DNA from: Streptomyces sp. ISL-12
Lineage (GTDB): Bacteria; Actinomycetota; Actinomycetes; Streptomycetales; Streptomycetaceae
Direction of reading: 5' to 3'
Length of the DNA: 46,441 bases
Assembly: GCF_018614415.1 (NCBI RefSeq)
Contig: NZ_JAGGOO010000104.1
Span: 1-46,441, forward strand
The notes below the pieces were generated by a model. It saw only the letters and a list, made by a program, of their open reading frames with translations, was not told where the DNA came from and did not search any database. This document shows, one piece after another, positions 8,416 to 16,829 of the stretch. Made by a program: the position numbers and the translations under genes. How positions within the stretch are numbered: position 1 is the stretch's first letter; every line of letters begins with the position of its first letter.

Positions 8416-9212
8416 CGCCTGGATCGTCCTCCTTCATGGACTTCCTGTCGGAGCACCAGCCGGAGATCCTCCCGGGCAACCGGCAGCTGCCGCCGACCCA
8501 GGGTGTCATCGAGGCCCCGCACGGCACGACGATCGTGGCCGTGACGTTCGCCGGCGGTGTCGTGCTCGCCGGTGACCGCCGGGCCACCATGGGCAACGTC
8601 ATCGCGCAGCGGGACATCGAGAAGGTGTTCCCCGCCGACGAGTACTCGGCGGTGGGCATCGCCGGTACGGCGGGGCTGGCCGTGGAGATGGTGAAGCTGT
8701 TCCAGCTGGAACTGGAGCACTTCGAGAAGGTCGAGGGCGCGCAGCTGTCCCTGGAGGGCAAGGCCAACCGGCTGTCGACGATGATCCGTTCCAACCTCGG
8801 CATGGCGATGCAGGGGCTGGCTGTGGTTCCGCTGTTCGCCGGGTACGACGTCGACCGCGGCAAGGGCCGCATCTTCTCGTACGACGTGACGGGCGGGCGG
8901 TCCGAGGAGCACAACTTCGCCGCCACGGGGTCGGGGTCGGTGTTCGCGCGCGGCGCGATGAAGAAGCTCTTCCGGGGCGACCTGAGCGAGGACGACGCCA
9001 CCACGCTGGTGGTGCAGGCGCTGTACGACGCGGCCGACGACGACTCGGCGACCGGTGGGCCCGATGTCGCCCGGCGGATCTTCCCGATCGTCACCGTGAT
9101 CACCGAGGACGGCTTCCGCCGGCTGACCGAGGACGAGTCTTCCGAGATCGCCCGCTCGGTGCTGGAGCGGCGGCTGGAGCAGCCCGACGGTCCGCGGGCG
9201 GCGCTGCTGTAG
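8367..9212 (+). CDS. prcB: Proteasome beta subunit
   Basis: A 281-residue catalytic subunit of the 20S proteasome. The first 53 residues are a propeptide ending in APHG; cleavage frees Thr54 of TTIVAV, the N-terminal nucleophile. Downstream are the usual features: GDRRATMGN, with a Lys/Arg-rich active-site strand, and the Asp and Ser of the charge relay. The start is GTG 8367, with GGAAGGAA just upstream, inside the end of the endonuclease gene. Two beta heptamers stack between two alpha heptamers made by prcA, which follows 65 bases later. Confidence 0.98.
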   Translation: MEANTRSTGRLPAAFLTPGSSSFMDFLSEHQPEILPGNRQLPPTQGVIEAPHGTTIVAVTFAGGVVLAGDRRATMGNVIAQRDIEKVFPADEYSAVGIAGTAGLAVEMVKLFQLELEHFEKVEGAQLSLEGKANRLSTMIRSNLGMAMQGLAVVPLFAGYDVDRGKGRIFSYDVTGGRSEEHNFAATGSGSVFARGAMKKLFRGDLSEDDATTLVVQALYDAADDDSATGGPDVARRIFPIVTVITEDGFRRLTEDESSEIARSVLERRLEQPDGPRAALL

Positions 9213-9277
9213 CGGCGGGCACGGTTGCTTTGTTGTCAGGTGATCCAGTGACTTCGACAGAAAGGGACGGTTGACCG

Positions 9278-10021
9278 GTGTCGACGCCGTTCTATGTCTC
9301 ACCCCAGCAGGCCATGGCCGACCGGGCCGAGTACGCCCGCAAGGGCATCGCCCGTGGTCGCAGCCTGGTCGTGCTGCAGTATGCCGACGGCATCGTGTTC
9401 GTCGGTGAGAACCCGTCCCGTGCGCTGCACAAGTTCAGCGAGATCTATGACCGGATCGGTTTCGCGGCCGCCGGCAAGTACAACGAGTACGAGAACCTGC
9501 GGATCGGTGGCGTGCGCTATGCCGACCTGCGGGGTTACACCTATGACCGGGACGATGTGACGGCTCGGGGGCTGGCCAACGTCTACGCCCAGACGCTGGG
9601 CACGATCTTCTCGAGTGCGGCGGAGAAGCCGTACGAGGTGGAGCTGGTCGTCGCGGAGGTCGGGGAGACGCCCGAGGGCGATCAGATCTACCGGCTTCCG
9701 CACGACGGGTCGATCGTCGATGAGCACGGGTCGGTGGCGGTCGGTGGTAACGCGGAGCAGATCAGTTCGTACCTGGACCAGCGGCACCGGGACGGGATGA
9801 CGCTGGCGGAGGCGCTGCGGCTGGCGGTGCAGGCGCTGTCGCGGGACACCAACGGCAGCGAGCGGGAGATTCCGGCGGAGCGGCTGGAAGTGGCGGTGCT
9901 GGACCGTACGCGGCCGCAGAAGCGGAAGTTCCGGCGCATTGTGGGGGGGCAGCTGTCGAGGCTGCTGGACGCGTCTTCGGCGTCTGGTGGGGCGGGGGAC
10001 GCCGAGGAGGAGCAGCAGTAG
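9278..10021 (+). CDS. prcA: Proteasome alpha subunit
   Basis: A 247-residue structural subunit. Seven copies form each outer ring of the 20S particle and bind the C-terminal tail of ARC. The N-terminus STPFYVSPQQAMADRAEYARKG contains the gate peptide and helix H0 typical of bacterial alpha subunits. The C-terminal 30 residues are a Gly/Ala/Glu-rich flexible tail. The start GTG 9278 has AAAGGGACGG before it. It is the last gene of the proteasome core unit; the next gene is convergent. Confidence 0.98.
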   Translation: MSTPFYVSPQQAMADRAEYARKGIARGRSLVVLQYADGIVFVGENPSRALHKFSEIYDRIGFAAAGKYNEYENLRIGGVRYADLRGYTYDRDDVTARGLANVYAQTLGTIFSSAAEKPYEVELVVAEVGETPEGDQIYRLPHDGSIVDEHGSVAVGGNAEQISSYLDQRHRDGMTLAEALRLAVQALSRDTNGSEREIPAERLEVAVLDRTRPQKRKFRRIVGGQLSRLLDASSASGGAGDAEEEQQ

Positions 10022-10382
10022 CGGTTGAGTGGGGGGTGCCTGCGGCGCCTGTGTGGGTTCGGTGTGGGCGCGTGTAGCGCCCACGGTGCGGTCTGTGGTC
10101 GGGGCCGGGGTGGGGGGTGTCCGTCCTCGGAACGGCGCGGAATCGGTCTCCTACGGGGCTTACCCGGGTCGACGCGCCAACCGCTGCGGGCGGCCCCCCG
10201 CCCCGGCCCCTTCTCGCCGTACGCGGGTGCGGGTACGACCCCGCGCGATCGCAGGCGGCGCGGGCCGCGTCACCGCGGGCCGCGTCACCGCGGGAAGTCG
10301 TGCCGCCTGGGGCGGCACGGGTGGGCGCGGCGGCAACCGGTCGGGGCCGGGTCGTGGCCCCCGCCCAGCCCAGCGGTGCTGC
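10022..10382. other. Intergenic region between convergent prcA and lacI-type gene
   Basis: No credible gene. It holds a tandem pair of 15-base repeats at 10261-10275 and 10276-10290 and a terminator-like hairpin at 10299-10319. The rest is GC-rich with no recognisable feature. Confidence 0.6.
10299..10319. terminator. Compact hairpin between convergent genes
   Basis: Perfect 9-base arms 10299-10307 and 10311-10319 enclose a 3-base loop. Its position between two gene ends on opposite strands suggests it stops transcription from both sides. Confidence 0.6.
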
Positions 10383-11393
10383 TCAGCGGGGCGGTGCCGT
10401 CGAGCCTCGGACGATCAGCTGTACGGGGATGTCGCCGCCCTGGGGCGCCCGGCCGTCCAGGACGTCCAGTAGCGCCCGCATGCCTCGTTCGCCGAAGAGT
10501 TCCGCGTCCAGGCGGACCGTCGTCAACTCGGGGTCGATCGCCGTGGCGAGGGCGAGGTCGTCCAGGCCGGTGACGGAGAGGTCCTCGGGGATGCGCAGGC
10601 CCAGGCGGCGCAGCGCCTTGTAGGCGCCGGCGGCGAGTTTGTCGTCGTCGCAGACCAGGGCGGTGGGTCGTGGACCGGGGACCGTGAGGGCCGCCTCCGT
10701 GGCGGTTCGGGCGTCCTCGATGGAGATGGGCGCGCGGGTCGTGCGGAGTTCGGTGCCGGGGACGGTGTCCAGGCGTGCCGCCAGTTCCCGGGCCCGTACC
10801 TCGAACGTCCAGGAGGCCACGTCCGCGGCGAGGTGCAGGAAGCGACGGTGGCCCAGGGCCAGCAGGTGGTCCGCGACCTGACGGACGCCGTCGGCGATGT
10901 CCAGGTTGACTGTCGCCGTGCCCGTGCTGCTCTCCGGGTCGCTGTCCAGCATCACGAGTGGCAGTTGGTCGCCGCGGATGGCGGTGAGGGCGTCGGCGGC
11001 CATGGAGGAGGCGATGACGCCGTCCAGGGCCGCCTGGGCGGAGGCGAACGGGTCTCTCGCCGGGCCGATGCCCTCGGGGGAGGGGTAGAGGACGACTCCG
11101 AAGCCGTGTTCGGCGGCGACGCGGGCGGCGCCCGTGTAGACGCCCGCGAAGAACTCCGTGGTCAGGGCCGGTACGACGAGGAGGACCGTGCGGGTGCGGC
11201 CGAGGCGCAGGTTGCGGGCCGCGAGGTTGGGGCGGTAGCCGAGGTCGTGGGCGGCTCGGCGTACGCGTTCGGCCGTCGTCTCCGAGACGCGTCCGCGCCA
11301 TTTGTCCCCCATGACCAGGGAGACCGCGGCCTGGGAGACGCCGGCGACCCGGGCGACGTCCCGGCTCGTCGGACGTGTGCTGCCTCGTGCCAC
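10383..11393 (-). CDS. LacI family transcriptional regulator
   Basis: A 336-residue DNA-binding repressor. The N-terminal helix-turn-helix and hinge are clear (TSRDVARVAGVSQAAVSLVMG, then RVRRAAHDLGYRPNLAARNL). The rest is the periplasmic-binding-protein-like sugar-sensing domain. I chose GTG 11393, because AAGGAG lies 10 bases upstream; the frame is open to ATG 11435. It is transcribed divergently from the MFS gene and probably controls it through the shared 105-base region. The ligand is unknown. It interrupts the proteasome locus but shows no sign of recent transfer in base composition. Confidence 0.92.
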   Translation of the reverse strand: MARGSTRPTSRDVARVAGVSQAAVSLVMGDKWRGRVSETTAERVRRAAHDLGYRPNLAARNLRLGRTRTVLLVVPALTTEFFAGVYTGAARVAAEHGFGVVLYPSPEGIGPARDPFASAQAALDGVIASSMAADALTAIRGDQLPLVMLDSDPESSTGTATVNLDIADGVRQVADHLLALGHRRFLHLAADVASWTFEVRARELAARLDTVPGTELRTTRAPISIEDARTATEAALTVPGPRPTALVCDDDKLAAGAYKALRRLGLRIPEDLSVTGLDDLALATAIDPELTTVRLDAELFGERGMRALLDVLDGRAPQGGDIPVQLIVRGSTAPPR

Positions 11394-11456
11394 CGTGGGC
11401 CCGCTCCTTCGTCTGGACTCCCGAACAGCGGTCATGGTACGTATGGGCGCGCACTA

Positions 11457-11470
11457 GTTATACGTAAAAC
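11457..11470. promoter_or_regulatory. Candidate LacI-type operator
   Basis: GTTATACGTAAAAC is a near-perfect palindrome centred on CG (GTT-N-TACGTA-N-AAC), as LacI family operators usually are. A second TACGTA lies at 11438-11443, 23 bases away. It overlaps the likely promoter of the MFS gene, where a repressor would block transcription. Confidence 0.4.
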
Positions 11471-11497
11471 GTGCGGTGGTGACGAGAGGAGTCGGTC

Positions 11498-12757
11498 GTG
11501 GTCGCGGGGTATCTGGAGATTCTTCGTGCGCGGCATGCCGTGCGGCTGCTGGTCGGCACGCTCGTGGGGCGGCTGCCCAACGCCACCGCGGCGATCGCCA
11601 TCGTGCTGTTCGTGCGGGCGGAGGGCGGGTCCTACAGCCTGGCGGGGGCGCTCGCGGCCGTGTACGGGGTCGCCAATGCCGTGGGGCAGCCCGTGCTGGG
11701 GCGGCTCGTGGATCTGTTCGGGCAGCCGCGGGTGCAGCTTCCGGCGGCCGTTGTGTCGGGTCTGGCGATGGCCGTCTTCGCCTTCGCCGGCACCGATCCG
11801 GTCGTCGTCGCCTATCTGGCGGTGGCGGGCGCGGGGCTGTTCACGCCGCCGCTGGAGGGCGGGCTGCGGGCCCTGTGGCCCAGTGTGCTGGGCAAGGAGG
11901 GGCAGGTGCACACGGCGTACGCGATGGACGCCGTGGCCCAGGAGGTGATGTTCACCGTCGGGCCGCTGCTGGTGACGCTGTGCGCGTCCCTGTGGTCGGC
12001 GCAGGCCGCGCTGCTCGTGCTCAACGTGATCGGGGTGCTCGGGGCGCTGTCGGTCGTCGTGTCGCCGCCCTCGCGCGCGTGGCGGTCGGCTCCGCGCGCG
12101 GCGCACTGGCTGGGCGCGCTGCGCTCGCCGGGGCTGCTGGCGCTGCTCGCCGCCTTCCTGTTCGTCGGGATGGCGCTCGGGTCGATCACGGTCGCGGCCG
12201 TGTCGTACGCGGACGAGCACGGCGGTGACGCCGTGTACGGCTGGCTGATGGCCGCGCTGGGGCTCGGGGCGCTGGTGGGCGGCGCCGTGTACGGGGCACG
12301 GCAGTGGGGCGGTGAGCCGGCGCGGAGGCTGCGGGTGCTGGTGGCGCTGCTGGCGGTGTGTTACCTGCCGTTGATGTCGATGCCGGGCGCGGTCGGCATG
12401 GTGCTGCTCACCGTGGTGGCCGGAGTCTTCCTGGCGCCGGCCATCGCCTGTGCTTTCGTGCTCGTCGACCGGCACGCTCCCCGGGGTACCGTCACCGAGG
12501 CGTTCTCCTGGCTGGTGACGACGTTCACCGTGGGCGCGTCGGTCGGCACGGGGCTCGCCGGGCCGGTCGTCGAGGCGGGCGGGGCGCTGTGGGGCTTCGC
12601 CCTGCCGGGTGCCGCGGGGGCGGTCTCCCTGCTGGTGCTGACGGTGACCGGGCGGGTCCTCGCAGTTCCCGCCGGGCAGGCGGTGGTTGCGGCTTCATCG
12701 GAAAATGATCCAAACCGTGCCGTCGAACCCCGTTTCAGTTCAGGGGATCGGGCGTAA
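11498..12757 (+). CDS. MFS transporter
   Basis: A 419-residue major facilitator superfamily membrane protein with about 12 hydrophobic segments in two halves joined by a polar loop near residue 190-205. A conserved cytoplasmic loop motif is seen as GRLVDLFGQPRV after the second segment. The last 30 residues are polar. The start GTG 11498 has AGAGGAG 6-7 bases upstream. The divergent LacI gene suggests a small-molecule substrate, perhaps a sugar or drug, but the sequence does not say which. Its TAA stop at 12755 lies inside the likely -10 element of pafA, which begins 9 bases later. Confidence 0.88.
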   Translation: MVAGYLEILRARHAVRLLVGTLVGRLPNATAAIAIVLFVRAEGGSYSLAGALAAVYGVANAVGQPVLGRLVDLFGQPRVQLPAAVVSGLAMAVFAFAGTDPVVVAYLAVAGAGLFTPPLEGGLRALWPSVLGKEGQVHTAYAMDAVAQEVMFTVGPLLVTLCASLWSAQAALLVLNVIGVLGALSVVVSPPSRAWRSAPRAAHWLGALRSPGLLALLAAFLFVGMALGSITVAAVSYADEHGGDAVYGWLMAALGLGALVGGAVYGARQWGGEPARRLRVLVALLAVCYLPLMSMPGAVGMVLLTVVAGVFLAPAIACAFVLVDRHAPRGTVTEAFSWLVTTFTVGASVGTGLAGPVVEAGGALWGFALPGAAGAVSLLVLTVTGRVLAVPAGQAVVAASSENDPNRAVEPRFSSGDRA

Positions 12758-12760
12758 TGT
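12755..12760 (+). promoter_or_regulatory. Candidate -10 hexamer (TAATGT) of pafA, leaderless geometry
   Basis: TAATGT ends six bases before the pafA ATG, the same spacing as at trmI. A weak -35 candidate (TTTCAG at 12733-12738) lies 16 bases before it. No ribosome binding site precedes the ATG. Confidence 0.45.
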
Positions 12761-12766
12761 TCAGTC

Positions 12767-14128
12767 ATGGACCGCCGCATTTTCGGGCTGGAGAACGAGT
12801 ACGGCGTCACGTGCACGTTCAGGGGACAGCGCCGCCTGTCGCCTGACGAGGTGGCGCGGTACCTCTTCCGCCGTGTCGTGTCATGGGGCCGCAGCAGCAA
12901 TGTGTTTCTGCGCAACGGCGCCCGCCTCTATCTCGATGTCGGGTCGCATCCGGAATACGCGACACCCGAATGTGACAACGTCACCGAGCTCGTCACGCAT
13001 GACAAGGCGGGCGAGCGCATTCTCGAGGGACTCCTGGTGGACGCCGAACGACGCCTGCACGAGGAGGGAATCGCGGGCGACGTCTACCTCTTCAAGAACA
13101 ACACCGATTCGGCGGGCAACTCCTACGGCTGTCACGAGAACTACCTGGTGGCCCGGCACGGGGAGTTCTCCCGGCTCGCGGACATCCTCATCCCGTTCCT
13201 GGTGACGAGGCAGCTGCTGTGCGGCGCGGGCAAGGTGCTGCAGACGCCGCGCGGGGCCGTGTACTGCGTCAGCCAGCGCGCCGAGCACATCTGGGAGGGC
13301 GTCTCCTCGGCGACGACCAGGTCCCGGCCGATCATCAACACCCGCGACGAGCCGCACGCCGACGCCGAGCGCTACCGCCGGCTGCACGTCATCGTGGGCG
13401 ACTCGAACATGTCGGAGACGACCATGCTGCTCAAGGTCGGCGCCACCGACCTGGTGCTGCGCATGATCGAGGCCGGCACGGTGATGCGGGACCTGACCCT
13501 GGAGAACCCCATCCGGGCGATCCGCGAGGTCAGCCACGACATCACCGGACGGCGGAAGGTGCGCCTGGCCAGCGGCCGGGAGGCGTCCGCGCTGGAGGTG
13601 CAGCGGGAGTACTACGAGAAGGCCGTGGACTTCTGCGAGCGGCGCGGTATCCGCACCGGGACCGTCGAGCGGGTCCTGGAGCTGTGGGGCCGCACCCTGG
13701 ACGCGATCGAGACCGAGGACCTCGACCGCATCGACACCGAGATCGACTGGGTGATGAAGTACAAGCTCATCGAGCGGTACCGGGCCAAGCACAACATGAC
13801 CATGTCGCATCCGCGGGTCGCGCAGATAGACCTCGCCTACCACGACATCCACCGCCGTCGCGGCCTGTACTACCTGCTGGAGAAGAAGGGCCAGGCCACT
13901 CGGGTCTGCAACGACTTGAAGATCTTCGAGGGCAAGTCCGTTCCCCCGCAGACGACTCGGGCCCGGCTGCGCGGCGACTTCATCCGGCGGGCCCAGGAAC
14001 AGCGCCGTGATTTCACGGTCGACTGGGTCCACCTCAAGCTCAACGACCAGGCGCAGCGCACCGTGTTGTGCAAGGACCCGTTCCGTTCCGTCGACGACCG
14101 GGTGGAGAAGCTGATCGCGGGCATGTAG
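12767..14128 (+). CDS. pafA: Pup-protein ligase PafA
   Basis: A 453-residue ligase that uses ATP to phosphorylate the C-terminal Glu of Pup and joins it to lysine side chains of target proteins. It shares the glutamine-synthetase-like fold with Dop. GLENEYG (7-13) carries the metal-binding Glu; Asp57 in LYLDVGSHPEYATPE is the catalytic Asp of the family. KNNTDSAGNSYGCHENYL and INTRDEPHADAERYRRLH are the other shared motifs. It lacks the loop found in Dop between the first two motifs, which separates the two enzymes. It follows the MFS gene by only 9 bases but has its own probable leaderless promoter. Confidence 0.98.
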   Translation: MDRRIFGLENEYGVTCTFRGQRRLSPDEVARYLFRRVVSWGRSSNVFLRNGARLYLDVGSHPEYATPECDNVTELVTHDKAGERILEGLLVDAERRLHEEGIAGDVYLFKNNTDSAGNSYGCHENYLVARHGEFSRLADILIPFLVTRQLLCGAGKVLQTPRGAVYCVSQRAEHIWEGVSSATTRSRPIINTRDEPHADAERYRRLHVIVGDSNMSETTMLLKVGATDLVLRMIEAGTVMRDLTLENPIRAIREVSHDITGRRKVRLASGREASALEVQREYYEKAVDFCERRGIRTGTVERVLELWGRTLDAIETEDLDRIDTEIDWVMKYKLIERYRAKHNMTMSHPRVAQIDLAYHDIHRRRGLYYLLEKKGQATRVCNDLKIFEGKSVPPQTTRARLRGDFIRRAQEQRRDFTVDWVHLKLNDQAQRTVLCKDPFRSVDDRVEKLIAGM

Positions 14129-14158
14129 CGCTCCGAATACATGGTCGGAACGCCACAC

Positions 14159-14187
14159 GGGCGCCGTACGTTTCCCGTACGGCGCCC
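14159..14187 (+). terminator. Hairpin terminator after pafA
   Basis: Perfect 12-base arms 14159-14170 and 14176-14187 enclose a 5-base loop, followed by TTCTC. It separates pafA from the FKBP lipoprotein gene. Confidence 0.85.
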
Positions 14188-14251
14188 TTCTCACGCCGTA
14201 GAGTTGCGCGCACGCCATCAACCATGATCGACCGATTACGAGGCCCTCACC

Positions 14252-15247
14252 GTGCGCCGACGCTCACTTCTCATCGCCGTACCCGTTGGACTGACCACCC
14301 TCGCCGCGTGCGGCGACGACGGGGGCGAAGCGGACGACGCCGGTGAGACGCCCTCGGCGTCGGCCACGTCGGCGGCACCGGCCCCGAAGATCGTCGACGG
14401 TCCGCTGCCGGCGATCACGGCGGGTACGGAGTTCGGCGAGAAGCCGACGGTCGCCAAGGGCAGCGGCGACCCGTCCGGGCAGCTCGCGGTCAAGACGGCC
14501 GTCGCGGGCAGCGGCAAGACGGTCGCCGAGAACGACTTCGTGGTCGCGGACTACCTGGGCCAGATCTGGTCCTCCGCCAAGGTGCTCGGCAACTCCTACG
14601 ACACCAAGAGCCCGCTGGTCTTCCAGCTCGCCCAGGGCAGCGTCATCGACGGCTGGCGGTACGCCCTCACGGGCAAGAAGACCGGCAGCCGCGTCCTCTT
14701 CGCCGTCCCGCCGGACTGGGCCTACGGCGACCAGGGCAACGAGCAGCTCGGGGTGAAGAAGGACGACACCCTGGTGTTCGTCTTCGACCTCAAGGACAGC
14801 TACAACGCCAAGTCGTCGGCCAAGGGCGAGGAGGTCGCCCAGGACGACACCGCGCTGCCGAAGGTGGGCACCAACACCGACGGCAAGGCGCCTTCCATCG
14901 AGGTGCCCGACGCCGACGCGCCGAAGAAGCTCGTGGCGGACTACGTCATCGAGGGCGACGGTGCCGAGGTCGCGGCCGAGGACAGCGTCCTGGTGCAGTA
15001 CAAGGGCGTGCTGTGGGACGGGGGCAAGGAGTTCGACTCGACGTACAAGCGGGGGCAGCTCACGTCCTTCGGCCTCCAGCAGGTCGTCAAGGGCTGGTCG
15101 CAGGGGCTGACCGGCAAGAAGGTCGGCAGCCGCGTCCTCATCGTCGTCCCGCCGAACCTGGGGTACGGCGACAGCCCCCCGGAGGGCAGCGGCATCAAGA
15201 AGGACTCGACGCTGGTCTTCTCGGTCGACATCCTCGCGAAGCTCTGA
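14252..15247 (+). CDS. Lipoprotein with two FKBP-type peptidyl-prolyl isomerase domains
   Basis: A 331-residue secreted folding factor. The signal peptide ends in the lipobox LAAC with Cys20 as the lipidation site, followed by a Ser/Ala/Thr-rich linker to about 60. Two FKBP domains follow: about 78-190 (VVADYLGQ ... GSVIDGWRYALTGKKTGSRVLFAVPPDWAYG) and about 225-331 (VLVQYKG ... QQVVKGWSQGLTGKKVGSRVLIVVPPNLGYG). Both keep the core Val-Ile/Val-x-Gly-Trp motif of the active site, though the first lacks several aromatic residues and may be less active. The start GTG 14252 has only a weak ribosome site; a -10-like TAGAGT lies at 14199-14204. A cytoplasmic single-domain paralogue follows directly. 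Confidence 0.93.
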   Translation: MRRRSLLIAVPVGLTTLAACGDDGGEADDAGETPSASATSAAPAPKIVDGPLPAITAGTEFGEKPTVAKGSGDPSGQLAVKTAVAGSGKTVAENDFVVADYLGQIWSSAKVLGNSYDTKSPLVFQLAQGSVIDGWRYALTGKKTGSRVLFAVPPDWAYGDQGNEQLGVKKDDTLVFVFDLKDSYNAKSSAKGEEVAQDDTALPKVGTNTDGKAPSIEVPDADAPKKLVADYVIEGDGAEVAAEDSVLVQYKGVLWDGGKEFDSTYKRGQLTSFGLQQVVKGWSQGLTGKKVGSRVLIVVPPNLGYGDSPPEGSGIKKDSTLVFSVDILAKL

Positions 15248-15307
15248 CGCGGCGGGGATGAAACACTGGGACCGTTGCCTTTCCGCAGACAAGCAGGAGC
15301 TAGAGAC

Positions 15308-15679
15308 GTGAGCATCGACAAGCCCGAGATCGACTTCCCCGGCGGCGAGCCCCCGGCGGACCTCGAGATCAAGGACATCTGGGAGGGCGACGGACCCGTT
15401 GCGCAGGCGGGCCAGACGGTCACCGTGCACTACGTGGGTGTCGCCTTCTCCACCGGCGAGGAGTTCGACGCCAGCTGGAACCGCGGCGCCCCGTTCCGCT
15501 TCCCGCTGGGCGGCGGCCGGGTCATCAAGGGCTGGGACCAGGGCGTGCAGGGCATGAAGGTCGGCGGCCGTCGCCAGCTGACCATCCCGGCCCACCTCGC
15601 CTACGGCAACCAGAGCCCGACCCCGCTGATCAAGCCCGGCGAGACGCTGATCTTCGTCGTCGACCTGCTCGGCGTCTGA
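15308..15679 (+). CDS. FKBP-type peptidyl-prolyl cis-trans isomerase
   Basis: A 123-residue cytoplasmic, single-domain prolyl isomerase that speeds folding around proline bonds. The domain is complete: VTVHYVGVAFSTGEEFDASW, then RVIKGWDQGVQGMKVGGRRQLTIPAHLAYG and LIFVVDLLGV. The start is GTG 15308, with AGGAG about 8 bases upstream; the frame is open to TTG 15275. It lies 60 bases after the FKBP lipoprotein gene, with which it probably shares a transcript ended by a strong terminator. Confidence 0.96.
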   Translation: MSIDKPEIDFPGGEPPADLEIKDIWEGDGPVAQAGQTVTVHYVGVAFSTGEEFDASWNRGAPFRFPLGGGRVIKGWDQGVQGMKVGGRRQLTIPAHLAYGNQSPTPLIKPGETLIFVVDLLGV

Positions 15680-15733
15680 TCCGACCTCGTCGGGGCCCGA
15701 TCGGTACGGATCCGACCGGACGCGACCGGCTCG

Positions 15734-15770
15734 GGGCCCATGCCCGTGTGGGCATGGGCCCTCGGCTTTT
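15734..15770 (+). terminator. Rho-independent terminator after the FKBP genes
   Basis: Perfect 12-base arms 15734-15745 and 15750-15761 enclose a 4-base loop, followed by a T-run at 15767-15770. The tail overlaps the -35 region of the pafB promoter candidate. Confidence 0.9.
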
Positions 15771-15796
15771 GCCAGGCCACCGCGGGGCGGTACGGT
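15769..15796 (+). promoter_or_regulatory. Candidate housekeeping promoter of pafBC
   Basis: TTGCCA at 15769-15774 and TACGGT at 15791-15796 are 16 bases apart and resemble the main vegetative sigma consensus. The ribosome binding site AAGGAGG at 15815-15821 and the pafB ATG at 15834 follow. Confidence 0.45.
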
Positions 15797-15833
15797 CATC
15801 GGCGTAGGCATCACAAGGAGGCGAAGGGCGTCG

Positions 15834-16811
15834 ATGGCCATTGCCAAGGCCGAGCGGCTGATGAACCTGGCGCTGTGTCTGCTCGGCACCCGCCGGCCGC
15901 TCAGCAAGCGCGAACTGCGCGAGTCCATCGAGGCCTATGTCGAGGCGTTCGGACCCGAGCACACCACGCCGGGCTCCGACGACGCCTTCAACCGCATGTT
16001 CGAGCGGGACAAGGACGACCTGCGCGAGCTGGGGCTCGTCATCGAGACCGTGGAGAGCCTGGACGGCGAGATCGGCTACCTCGCCCGCCGCGACAGCAAC
16101 CGCCTGCCGGCCATCACCCTGGACGCCGAGGAGGCCGCCGCCCTGGGCCTTGCCGCCAAGGTCTGGCAGCAGGCCCGGCTGGCCGGCGCGGCCAGCGGCG
16201 CCCTGCAGAAGCTGCGCGCCGCCGGGCTGCCCGAGGACGTCGACCCCTATGAGGCGCACAGCGCGCTGGAGCCGCGCATCCCCGTGCACGAGGCCGCGTT
16301 CGAGCCGCTGATGCTGGCCTGCCGGGACCGCCGTCCGGTCGTCTTCGACTACCGCAAGGCCACCGCCGCCCGCCCCGAGACCCGGCACGTCGAGCCGTGG
16401 GCGCTGGAGTGCTGGCGCGGCCACTGGTACCTGGCGGGCTTCGACCGGGACCGCGGCGCCGAGCGGGTCTTCCGGCTGTCGCGGATCACCGGCAAGGTCC
16501 GCTCGCGCGGGGCGCGTTTCACCGCTCCCGTGCCGGACGTCGTCACCGTCCGCGAGACCGTGGCGAGCTGGGCGGGGGAGACCGCCGACCGCTCCGCGCT
16601 CATCCGGCTGCGTTCGGACGCCGGATACCCCCTTCGGGCGAAGGCCACGGCGGTCCGGGAACTCGGCGACGGCTGGGACGAGTTGGAGATTCCGTACGGG
16701 CACGGCCTGGACGCCTGGCTGGTGGAGTTCGGACCGGACGTGGTGGTGCTGGAGCCGGCCGAGCTGCGGGCCGACGTGGTGGACCGGCTGCGTGCCGTCG
16801 CCAAGGGCTGA
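15834..16811 (+). CDS. pafB: WYL-domain transcriptional regulator PafB
   Basis: A 325-residue regulator with an N-terminal winged helix-turn-helix (about 8-75: ERLMNLALCLLGTRRPLSKRELRESIE), a middle region and a WYL domain (about 145-230, with HWYLAGFDRDRGAERVFRLSRI), then a C-terminal domain. In mycobacteria PafB and PafC form a complex that activates the RecA-independent DNA-damage response; despite the name they are not needed for pupylation. The start ATG 15834 has AAGGAGG 12 bases upstream. pafC follows 18 bases later in the same operon. Confidence 0.95.
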   Translation: MAIAKAERLMNLALCLLGTRRPLSKRELRESIEAYVEAFGPEHTTPGSDDAFNRMFERDKDDLRELGLVIETVESLDGEIGYLARRDSNRLPAITLDAEEAAALGLAAKVWQQARLAGAASGALQKLRAAGLPEDVDPYEAHSALEPRIPVHEAAFEPLMLACRDRRPVVFDYRKATAARPETRHVEPWALECWRGHWYLAGFDRDRGAERVFRLSRITGKVRSRGARFTAPVPDVVTVRETVASWAGETADRSALIRLRSDAGYPLRAKATAVRELGDGWDELEIPYGHGLDAWLVEFGPDVVVLEPAELRADVVDRLRAVAKG

Positions 16812-16829
16812 GGGGGAGCGGACAACACA